A stretch of DNA of 64,000 nucleotides, from positions 1-64,000 of the forward strand of contig CAZPGY010000014.1 of NCBI GenBank assembly GCA_964586655.1, read 5' to 3'. The notes under the pieces are model-generated. The model was not told the origin of the DNA. It worked only from the letters and a program-made list of their open reading frames with translations, and did no database searches. Shown in pieces: positions 6,917-13,985 of the stretch. A program made the translations under genes and the position numbers. How positions within the stretch are numbered: position 1 is the stretch's first letter; every line of letters starts with the position of its first letter. Origin of the DNA: JAJYSO01 sp964586655. GTDB taxonomy: Bacteria > Bacteroidota > Bacteroidia > Flavobacteriales > Flavobacteriaceae.

Positions 6917-9505
6917 ATGAAATTATTTTTAAAAACCTGCGTATCCCTACTTTTGATTATCGGGGTGAGCACGGCCGTCTATGCGCAAAATGACGACAGC
7001 GCAAAAAAAACGAACTACGACAAATACAAAGCGTTTAGCACTTTGTTTATGGAAAAACACGCCAACGCTTTTCACAGTGCCACCGGCAAGCCCGGTCCCT
7101 TGTATTGGCAAAACAAAGCAGACTACGAAATTCACGCCACCTTGGATACGCTGCATAAAAAAATAAGTGCAGAAATGACCATAACCTATCACAACAACAG
7201 TCCGTATACCTTGCATTTTCTTTGGCTTCAGCTCGATCAAAACACCTTTAAGAAGGGCTCGAGAAGTTCTTATCTCTATCCGGCCAGTGATCGTAATGGC
7301 ATTAGAAATTATACCCAAGGTTACCAGCTTCACCAAGTATCGATTGATCAAAAACAAGTAGACTATCGGGTATCAGATTCTCGCATGAAAATCAATTTGC
7401 CCAGCCCTTTAGCCTCAGGCGATGAAGTAGAGGTGCACCTTCGTTATGCATTCAAAATCCCTATACACGGCAAAGATCGCATGGGGCGTTTGGAAACCAA
7501 AAACGGCACCATTTACACCATTGCCCAATGGTATCCGCGCATGTGTGTATATGATGAAGTAGAAGGCTGGAACACTTTACCCTATTTAGGAACAGGTGAA
7601 TTTTATTTGGAATACGGCGATTTTGACTACACCATTACGGCACCGGCCAATATGCTGGTTACCGGATCCGGAGTTCTTCAAAATCCCAAAAAAGTATTGA
7701 CCGAAACCATGCGCAACCGACTGGAAAAAGCACATCAAAGTGATGAAACGCTTACTATTGTTTCGGCAGATGAAATGGAATCGGGTGATTTTCACAAAAA
7801 GGGTAAGCAGGGAATGCTAACTTGGCATTTTAAAATGGAAAACAGTCGCGATATTGCCTGGGCTGCTTCCGCGGCTTTTATCTGGGACGCTGCCCGCATC
7901 AACCTGCCCAATGGACAGAAAGCTTTAGCCCAATCTTTTTACCCGATTGAAAGTTCGGGACAAGAAGGCTACGGCCGTTCCACCGAGTATGTAAAACGCA
8001 GTATCGAAATCTATTCTGAGGACTGGTATCCCTATCCCTACCAAGTGGCTACCAATGTAGCGGGTCATGAAGGCGGAATGGAATATCCGGGAATTGTTTT
8101 CTGTAGTTACAAAAGCAAAAACGGCGGATTGTGGCACGTGACCACCCACGAATTTGGTCACACCTGGTTCCCGATGATTGTGGGATCTAACGAACGAAAA
8201 TATGGGTGGATGGATGAAGGACTCAACACTTTTATCAATGGGGTTGCCACCAAAAAGTTTAATGATGGCGAATATTATAAAGAGAAAAACTACCAGAACC
8301 AAGCCGCCATGTTGTTTAACGATCGTCTCGATCCGGTTTTCACCATTCCCGATGTGATTCACAACCAGCATAATTTAGGAATTGAAGCTTATTACAAACC
8401 CGGTACAGCCTTGGATGTTTTGCGCAATGTAGTTTTAGGCAAGGAGCGATTTGACAAAGCCTTCCGAGCTTATATTGACCGTTGGGCCTTCAAGCATCCG
8501 GAACCTTGGGATTTTTTCAATACCATGAGCAATGTCTCAGGCGAAGATTTAGACTGGTTCTTTAAAGGTTGGTTTATGAAAAAATGGGCCATAGATCAAG
8601 CGGTAGAAAGTATTGATTATGTCAATGGAGCCCCTCAAAATGGAGCAAAAATCACCTTATTGAACAAACAGGAAATGCCCATGCCTGTAGATTTGAAGAT
8701 TACTTTTGACAACGGACAGACCAAAAGGGTTAAGCTTCCTGTAGAAATATGGCTCACCGGTGCAGAATATGTCTATCATCTCGATTCGGATACTAAAATA
8801 AAATCGGTTGAAATCGATCCCGATCATTTGGTTCCGGATATCAATCCGATGAACAATATTTTCATCAATTTGGATCCTGCTCCAAAAGGAGTGACTGCCC
8901 AAACAGTCGTTGACGATTATATTAAAGCCATTGGTGGGCGACAAAAACTGGAAAACGTAAAAGATATTTCCCAAACCATGACTGCCCAAATTAGAGGAAT
9001 GCCCATCAGCTTCCGCCAACTCAGAAAAGTACCTGATTATTTCCTACAGGAAGTGAAATTCAGAGGACAAAGTATGCGAAAAACAGTGATTAACGATAAA
9101 GGCGTTTCCTTATATATCCGCGGTAACAAACAAGCGCTGAGCAAGGAGCAAGAAGAAATGCTGCTCGAACAACAAAAAGAGGCCCTCTTTCCGGCACTCG
9201 ATTACGGCAAAAACGGATCCAGCCTCAAACTCTTAGGGGTTAAGCATCAAGATCACCAAAAAGTCTATGTTGTAGTGGTAACCGATACCGCAGGAAACAC
9301 GTCTAAAAATTATTACGACACCCAAACAGGACTGTTGCTTAAAACCACCAGTTTAAACGGGAAAGTGCTTTATGATGATTATACCGAGGTGAATGGAATC
9401 AAATTCCCGTTTGTCATCAACTCTACCCAAGGTGGACGTCAAATTAAAATGAAGGTGGAAGAAGTGAAAATCAATAGCGGACTCAACAAGTCTGACTTTG
9501 AGTAA
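6917..9505 (+). CDS. Secreted M1 metallopeptidase with extra C-terminal domain
   Basis: This 862-residue protein has a signal peptide ending near residue 23 (VSTAVYAQ). The M1 aminopeptidase region covers about 40-640: an exopeptidase-like GGMEYPG in place of GAMEN, then the zinc site HEFGHTWFP (near 411) followed by the third ligand in DEGLNTF (near 433). Residues about 650-862 form a second beta-rich domain starting IKAIGGRQKLENVKDIS, resembling the LolA/outer-membrane-lipoprotein-sorting-like folds found behind some M16 peptidases. A shorter paralogue without this domain lies at 37225-39174. It probably digests peptides in the periplasm or at the surface. A terminator follows 20 bp after the stop. 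Confidence 0.92.
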   Translation: MKLFLKTCVSLLLIIGVSTAVYAQNDDSAKKTNYDKYKAFSTLFMEKHANAFHSATGKPGPLYWQNKADYEIHATLDTLHKKISAEMTITYHNNSPYTLHFLWLQLDQNTFKKGSRSSYLYPASDRNGIRNYTQGYQLHQVSIDQKQVDYRVSDSRMKINLPSPLASGDEVEVHLRYAFKIPIHGKDRMGRLETKNGTIYTIAQWYPRMCVYDEVEGWNTLPYLGTGEFYLEYGDFDYTITAPANMLVTGSGVLQNPKKVLTETMRNRLEKAHQSDETLTIVSADEMESGDFHKKGKQGMLTWHFKMENSRDIAWAASAAFIWDAARINLPNGQKALAQSFYPIESSGQEGYGRSTEYVKRSIEIYSEDWYPYPYQVATNVAGHEGGMEYPGIVFCSYKSKNGGLWHVTTHEFGHTWFPMIVGSNERKYGWMDEGLNTFINGVATKKFNDGEYYKEKNYQNQAAMLFNDRLDPVFTIPDVIHNQHNLGIEAYYKPGTALDVLRNVVLGKERFDKAFRAYIDRWAFKHPEPWDFFNTMSNVSGEDLDWFFKGWFMKKWAIDQAVESIDYVNGAPQNGAKITLLNKQEMPMPVDLKITFDNGQTKRVKLPVEIWLTGAEYVYHLDSDTKIKSVEIDPDHLVPDINPMNNIFINLDPAPKGVTAQTVVDDYIKAIGGRQKLENVKDISQTMTAQIRGMPISFRQLRKVPDYFLQEVKFRGQSMRKTVINDKGVSLYIRGNKQALSKEQEEMLLEQQKEALFPALDYGKNGSSLKLLGVKHQDHQKVYVVVVTDTAGNTSKNYYDTQTGLLLKTTSLNGKVLYDDYTEVNGIKFPFVINSTQGGRQIKMKVEEVKINSGLNKSDFE

Positions 9506-9525
9506 ATGCAACCACGGGAAGATTT

Positions 9526-9558
9526 AAAAAGGCCGCCTCCGATTGGAGGTGGCTTTTT
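9526..9558 (+). terminator. Rho-independent terminator of M1 peptidase gene
   Basis: A GC-rich stem (GGCcgCCTCC/GGAGGtgGCC-type, loop GATT) is flanked by A5 upstream and T5 downstream. It lies 20 bp behind the M1 stop codon and may act on both strands. Confidence 0.85.
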
Positions 9559-9582
9559 CTTATAACCAAAGGTTTTGAGTAT

Positions 9583-9690
9583 TCAGCTTTGATCTGTTGT
9601 TGGCGAGGCACATAAATTGATATAGATTCTTTCGTTGTTCTTTTCACTGGCACTGCGGGCGTAATGAAATGCTTGTTGTTGTGTGGCCAT
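9583..9690 (-). CDS. Possible 35-residue coupled peptide
   Basis: The stop codon of the YbjQ/zinc-ribbon gene overlaps an ATG by one base (TAATG at 9688-9692), opening a 35-codon frame that starts MATQQQAFHYARSASEKNN and ends at a TGA at 9583. Its base composition is less AT-rich than the gene before it. No family is recognised. It may be a real coupled small protein, the tail of a decayed gene, or chance. Confidence 0.25.
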   Translation of the reverse strand: MATQQQAFHYARSASEKNNERIYINLCASPTTDQS

Positions 9691-10781
9691 TATTTGTTCT
9701 GTAATTCCTCTATAAGTTCAATTTTATTATCAATGTCATCTATAACTTCACCTCTATTTAATTCGTATTCCTTAAAACCATATATGTCCTTCAAACAGGA
9801 AGGACAATATTTATATTTTATACCCACTGAATTACCACATTCGCATATCCAAACTTCTTTTTCTTTAGAAGATAACATTCGTTTTTTAATTGTGATTTCT
9901 CCTCTTTTTGGGAATGAAGATTCTATAGATTTTTTTAGTTTTTTGAATCCATTAATGTCTGAGGGCTTATAAAACTCTTTATCATAAGTAGCTATTGCTA
10001 AACCTATCTTTCTTTTATATGAGTCATCAGCTTCAAGGATTTTTATAGTTTGATCAAAATCTAGTAGGTTAAATTCCTTTATAAGAGTCTGGATATATTG
10101 GATTGCTCTTTTGTTTTTATCAGTAATAATTGCAGAGTATAATGCTTTTACTTTAATTTGGTCAGGGATATTTTCAAGATACAATTTGAACTTTTCGAAA
10201 AATCCATCAGCATCAAAGTCCGAATCTTCATCAGTTAGTGACTTCGATAGTTTTGTTAAAATATAGGGAAGAATTTCTACCATTTGATTGTTAGTGACAA
10301 AATTCCAAACATAATCGGTAAATTCTAAATTCCCTTCATTTGCTTTTTTTGTGATATTTTTTTTGTATCTTAAATAGTCTATTTCTTTAACAGAAATTTC
10401 TTCACCATTTTGTTTTAAAGATTGAGGTGTATTTATTTCATTTTTTTCGGCAAATACCGCAGTTCCAACAGCGGTTATCATAAACATAGACTTCCCTTTT
10501 CCCGAAATTTCATCAATATCTATTTTTAACCCTACAACACAGTTGCCTCGAACTTTATAACACGAGCGTTTAATTTCTTTTATGGCATCATTATATATTA
10601 ACTTTAAGCCTTTTTGATACGTTTCGGATTTCCCTCCAAAAAAGTCAGTCAACCCTCCAAAAATATCTTTAAAAATATTTGTTCCAATAACAATATGGGC
10701 GGAAATAGGTTGAATATGTTTGATTATTTTCATTCCTTCTATTGAAGAAGTTGTAGTTACCAAAATATTATTTGTATTCAT
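9690..10781 (-). CDS. YbjQ (UPF0145) domain protein with C-terminal zinc ribbon
   Basis: This 363-residue protein is read from the ATG at 10781 (MNTNNILVTTTSS). Residues 1-108 are a YbjQ/UPF0145 domain: VTTTSSIEG, then SAHIVIGTNIFKDIFGGLTDFFGG, then a Cys-containing strand CVVGLKIDIDEI. YbjQ itself is a free-standing pentameric protein of about 107 residues with unknown function. A helical region (about 125-300) follows, then a four-cysteine zinc ribbon WICECG...YCPSC near 310-330. The gene is visibly AT-richer than its neighbours, suggesting transfer. The frame runs upstream to 10865, but that part lies in a group II intron domain V and is not coding. Confidence 0.75.
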   Translation of the reverse strand: MNTNNILVTTTSSIEGMKIIKHIQPISAHIVIGTNIFKDIFGGLTDFFGGKSETYQKGLKLIYNDAIKEIKRSCYKVRGNCVVGLKIDIDEISGKGKSMFMITAVGTAVFAEKNEINTPQSLKQNGEEISVKEIDYLRYKKNITKKANEGNLEFTDYVWNFVTNNQMVEILPYILTKLSKSLTDEDSDFDADGFFEKFKLYLENIPDQIKVKALYSAIITDKNKRAIQYIQTLIKEFNLLDFDQTIKILEADDSYKRKIGLAIATYDKEFYKPSDINGFKKLKKSIESSFPKRGEITIKKRMLSSKEKEVWICECGNSVGIKYKYCPSCLKDIYGFKEYELNRGEVIDDIDNKIELIEELQNK

Positions 10782-10799
10782 ATATTTTCGTGGTATTAG

Positions 10800-10895
10800 T
10801 TTATAATAACGCCTAATTAAGTCACGCAAGAGAATTCCCCTCTTCGCCCCAGTGGGACCATACATGAGAGTCTCCCCTCATATGGCTCTTTATGT
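10800..10895 (-). mobile_element. Group II intron 3' fragment (domain V and VI remnant)
   Basis: On the minus strand, 10888 to 10855 is exactly 34 nt and folds as a classical domain V. It has an 8-nt lower strand starting GAGCC (with the AGC catalytic triad), a 6-bp upper stem, a GAGA (GNRA) tetraloop, a two-base UG bulge and an 8-nt return strand ending GGUCC. One A-C mismatch interrupts the lower stem. A GGGGCGAAGAGGGG linker and a possible small domain VI hairpin (AAGAG/CUCUU) follow towards 10815. No reverse transcriptase frame or 5' intron end is visible upstream, so this is a truncated relic or solitary fragment next to the YbjQ gene. Confidence 0.75.
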
Positions 10896-11450
10896 TAATA
10901 ATCAATACTCCCTAAATGATTTTAGTTGATTATAAAAATAGCAATTTTACTGTTATCCCCGGTTGATTTATCCCATTTTCTCAAAATAGCCTCCCTATTT
11001 TCATGGAGGACAATTCAGAATCGATGAAGAGCTGATCAATTTGAGCATTTATTTTAAAAAAAGGATTCAGCCTGATATACTATCAAATTATACCACAAGA
11101 AGTTATGGATCGATCCAGAGATTTACAGGGTAAATACCGAACTTATTTACAGGTTTTTAGCGTTATAAATGGAGTGAAATGCATACGCTCCTTGTCTTGA
11201 TTTATAGCGCTCTTTTCAAAAATAATTTGTCACTCCTTTGGGGTACAAGTTGAACAATTACCGAATTACAATCTCATAAAAAAAACGCTTACCGAGGTAA
11301 GCGTTTTTTTATAGGATTTTATGAGAAAAGTAATCAACCCTTCAAGGGCTTAGTTAAAGGTCAATGAATACTCCCAAAGCTGTCTTCCCAATACCGCTGA
11401 TTCAAATAAGTACCGGGATGAGCTTTGGCAATTTTCTTTCTAAAAAGGTC
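10889..11450. other. Intergenic region behind the intron fragment
   Basis: No coding sequence is supported here. It contains the terminator at 11281-11310 and an imperfect inverted repeat at about 11159-11211 (AGCGtTATAAAT with ATTTATAgCGCT). A remnant of the missing intron body might be expected between 10890 and 11270, but no reverse-transcriptase motif or intron 5' end was recognised on the minus strand. Confidence 0.4.
11281..11310. terminator. Bidirectional hairpin terminator
   Basis: The stem AACGCTTACC/GGTAAGCGTT has A and T runs on both sides. An outer inverted repeat (TCTCATAAA with TTTATGAGA) surrounds it. It lies about 140 bp beyond the stop of the DUF3078 gene on the minus strand and can act in either direction. 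Confidence 0.8.
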
Positions 11451-12380
11451 TTAGTTCAGCTTATAGCTAAACCCTACCCCAAGTACTTCTCGAATTTGAA
11501 AAGCTCCGACGGCATCATCGTCATAAATTGCTTGGAAGATAAAATTGGCCGACAACCATTTGTTTACCTTCATGTCCAATTTAAAGGTGTAATCCATATC
11601 CACATTTTGTGGCTTTTCAAGATAATTGGAGTACAAAGAAAGGATATTTTCAACCGATAGGTTGTCGAGTAGTTCAAATTTAGCATAGGCATTAAGGGCA
11701 GCACCAAATTCAAACCGCATAGACTCTCCTTGATCAACGCCGAAATAATCTCCATCTACATAACCGGGTACGGAGGTAAATTGGTCATCTACAAAAGTTA
11801 CACGAGCCGTTGCAGGGGCAATGTTTACTTTGAGGTTATCACTTTTCTTCCACAAAAAACCAAGTCCCAAGCGCAAGTCTGCCGGGGAAAAAATATGAGT
11901 TGATTTTTCTCCACGAGTAAAGGTGGTAACCTCTTCACCGGTAGCCGGGTTGGTAAAAGTTTTTTCAGCATATTCATAACCGGGGCCAAATTGGGTTTTA
12001 AAATTGAGAAAAGCAGAGTAAAACCAATTGGACTCTTTGATTTGCTTACCGGCTACCGAATACAATTCAAACTTATCTACGGTTTTTCGAAGTTCCTGAT
12101 CTCCTTCAGTTTTAATGACTCCATATTCGGCCAACACTTTGTTGTCCCAAGTGAAATCATCTTTTCGGTAATTAAAGTGATAATCCAAATGCGCATTCCC
12201 TCCATAGCTGGACATTCCGCCATCTTGCCATTCGGCATTAAAGGCAGCCTGATTAAACAGCAAAGAGAAATTTCCATAAGTATTCCATCCTTGTAAGCTG
12301 TCTTCGTTTTGCTTTGTGTTTTGGGCCAACAAAGCAGTAAATGAAATCATCAATACTGATGTGAAAAATAATCGTTTCAT
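11451..12380 (-). CDS. DUF3078 outer-membrane-type beta protein
   Basis: This 309-residue protein has a signal peptide (MKRLFFTSVLMISFTALLAQ) and a beta-strand-rich body characteristic of DUF3078: WNTYGNFSLLFNQAAFNAEW and GGNAHLDYHFNYRK near the N-terminus, alternating aromatic strands throughout, and a terminal strand ending GFSYKLN. The pattern suggests a small outer-membrane barrel. The family is abundant in Bacteroidota and has no assigned function. It is monocistronic, with a TATATTTG box just upstream. Confidence 0.88.
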   Translation of the reverse strand: MKRLFFTSVLMISFTALLAQNTKQNEDSLQGWNTYGNFSLLFNQAAFNAEWQDGGMSSYGGNAHLDYHFNYRKDDFTWDNKVLAEYGVIKTEGDQELRKTVDKFELYSVAGKQIKESNWFYSAFLNFKTQFGPGYEYAEKTFTNPATGEEVTTFTRGEKSTHIFSPADLRLGLGFLWKKSDNLKVNIAPATARVTFVDDQFTSVPGYVDGDYFGVDQGESMRFEFGAALNAYAKFELLDNLSVENILSLYSNYLEKPQNVDMDYTFKLDMKVNKWLSANFIFQAIYDDDAVGAFQIREVLGVGFSYKLN

Positions 12381-12406
12381 AGCTATTGTTTTAAAATTAT
12401 TTGGGG

Positions 12407-12414
12407 CAAATATA
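12407..12414 (-). promoter_or_regulatory. Candidate -7 box of DUF3078 gene
   Basis: TATATTTG on the minus strand, 26 bp upstream of the ATG, matches the Bacteroidota TAnnTTTG consensus. A TTGG about 23 bp further upstream may be the -33 element. Confidence 0.5.
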
Positions 12415-12465
12415 AATATCCTTTGCTTATTAAAAAACCAAAAGAGAACAGGATCAATTACCTAT

Positions 12466-12495
12466 GTAAAAAGGCCCTTAAAATAAGGGCCTTAA
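12466..12495 (-). terminator. Terminator behind ssb
   Basis: The stem AAGGCCCTTA/TAAGGGCCTT (12471-12493) has a U-run on its minus-strand 3' side. It lies about 85 bp beyond the ssb stop. A second weaker hairpin (GACTCC/GGAGTC) is at about 12519-12537. Confidence 0.75.
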
Positions 12496-12577
12496 GCAAT
12501 TAACATTGTTTTAAAAGACTCCTTTTAACGGAGTCAACAACACAACTATTGGATTCTGCCATATTCTACAAGCAATA

Positions 12578-12910
12578 TTATTTCCCCATCAAAACGAGTT
12601 CATTTACCCTAATTTGAGTAAAATATTTTTTCTCACCTTTATCGGTCTCATATTGGTTGTAGGTTAGCTTTCCATCAATCATGACTTCCTTGCCTTTGTT
12701 GAGATAGTTTTCAACAATTTCTGCCGTTTTCCCAAAGGCCACAATATTATGCCATTCGGTTTGCGTAACCTTTTCCCCCTGTTTGTTGGTATAAGTGTCA
12801 TTGGTGGCCATAGAAAATTTGGCCAGCTTCCTCCCTTCTTTCAAGTTGACGATCTCGGGGTCGTTTCCTAAGTTTCCGATGAGTTGTACTCTGTTGCGTA
12901 GCGTGTTCAT
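12578..12910 (-). CDS. ssb: Short single-stranded DNA-binding protein
   Basis: This 110-residue OB-fold protein begins MNTLRNRVQLIGNLGNDPEI and contains FSMATNDTY, TEWHNIVAFGKTAEIVENYL and KGKEVMIDGKLTYNQYE, all standard SSB strands. It ends after the OB fold (VNELVLMGK) and lacks the glycine-rich linker and acidic C-terminal tip through which a canonical SSB recruits partner proteins. It is therefore probably an accessory paralogue rather than the essential SSB. It is monocistronic, with its own terminator downstream. Confidence 0.92.
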   Translation of the reverse strand: MNTLRNRVQLIGNLGNDPEIVNLKEGRKLAKFSMATNDTYTNKQGEKVTQTEWHNIVAFGKTAEIVENYLNKGKEVMIDGKLTYNQYETDKGEKKYFTQIRVNELVLMGK

Positions 12911-13363
12911 AATAATTAATTTAGTTTATGCTGAATCTCGTTCGTTCAATTCAACAGCACAAATATGAGACGCTTATCGCATCAAAATCGGTTAATAAAC
13001 AGTTGTTTACGTTTATTTTCGTTTGTAGTCGTTTGAAAATGGGTGTGATGCATTATTAGACCTCAAGCAAAGCTCCCTAAACCCGTATCAGCTATGTTTT
13101 TAGGCGATTTTTAACTCCTACTTTTCTCTTTTTTATAAACAATATGATTCGGCTAATCATATTGGAAAAAGTTCATTGATTTTTCTCGACTCGAGAGGTG
13201 ATCCCAAAATGAAATATTAATGAGCCCGGTATCTATATCTAATTTTTAAATATCGAAAAGTACTCAACAGGGGGCATAATAAAACGATTGTTTGGGGTGT
13301 TGTGTCTTTTGGCAACCCAACTCATTTTTTTTGACAGCAAATCAAAACAGCCTTCAAAACTTC
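12911..13363. other. Intergenic region between DUF4920 gene and ssb
   Basis: These 453 bp hold the ssb promoter region (a near-consensus CATATTTG lies about 12963-12970) and otherwise nothing recognisable on either strand. Confidence 0.4.
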
Positions 13364-13888
13364 TTACTCTTTCAATAAAACCCCATCAGCGGTAAAAGCG
13401 TAAGTCAATTCCGGTTCGGTGATGGCGGCAATCTCTTCTTCACTTTTTCCGGCATCTTTGGCCAAATGACGCAAACGTTCTACCGAAATTTCCTTTAAAT
13501 AGGCTTTCCCGTGGACTATGGCCTTTTGGTTTTCAATATCTTTGGGCACAAAGAATCCGTAATCTTTAAAAGTTACATGAACGCGTTCTTCCTTATTTAA
13601 AGAGAGTTTCATCCAACAGCCTTTATTCTTGCAAACGGCAGCTACCGGAGCAGAAAATTTAACTTTCAGGGTGTCTCCTGCCTTCAGCTCTTGGAGTTTT
13701 TGCATCATCTCTGTTGAGGAAAGCACTTGTTGATCAGTGATTTCTATTCCAAAACTTTGGTAGTTTTTCTCGATCGATTGCACAGAAGAGGAAATCGTTT
13801 TGGCATTTGAAGTTTCAGATTCTTTCGAGGTCTTGTTTCCACAGGCCGTTAAGCACAAGGCTAAAACCAGTACAATTAAATTTCTCAT
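13364..13888 (-). CDS. DUF4920 lipoprotein
   Basis: This 174-residue protein has a lipoprotein signal (LVLALCLTACG, acylated Cys at 16) followed by a low-complexity Ser/Thr/Lys linker and a DUF4920 domain (about 45-172). The characteristic segment AAVCKNKGCWMKL carries two cysteines near residues 86-91, which might bind a metal or form a disulphide. It is probably anchored in the outer membrane facing the periplasm. The family is common in flavobacteria and uncharacterised. It is transcribed from its own TATTTTTG box in the gap behind sbcC. Confidence 0.88.
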   Translation of the reverse strand: MRNLIVLVLALCLTACGNKTSKESETSNAKTISSSVQSIEKNYQSFGIEITDQQVLSSTEMMQKLQELKAGDTLKVKFSAPVAAVCKNKGCWMKLSLNKEERVHVTFKDYGFFVPKDIENQKAIVHGKAYLKEISVERLRHLAKDAGKSEEEIAAITEPELTYAFTADGVLLKE

Positions 13889-13927
13889 GGATTCTATTTT
13901 CTTATGATTCCTTTGTCAAGGTTTGGA

Positions 13928-13935
13928 CAAAAATA
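13928..13935 (-). promoter_or_regulatory. Candidate -7 box of DUF4920 gene
   Basis: TATTTTTG on the minus strand, 39 bp upstream of the DUF4920 ATG and downstream of the sbcC stop. Confidence 0.4.
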
Positions 13936-13985
13936 CATTTTTTTATCAGATAAATACTTTTTTAACAAAGGAGCCGAATTGGTTT

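Noticed and set aside
10782..10865. Upstream extension of the YbjQ protein starting MYGPTGAKRGILL
   Set aside because: The sequence lies in the group II intron domain V to VI region; the ATG at 10781 begins the YbjQ domain.
11320..11450. Possible small gene between the DUF3078 stop and the terminator
   Set aside because: Minus-strand frames are broken by stops and have no credible start.
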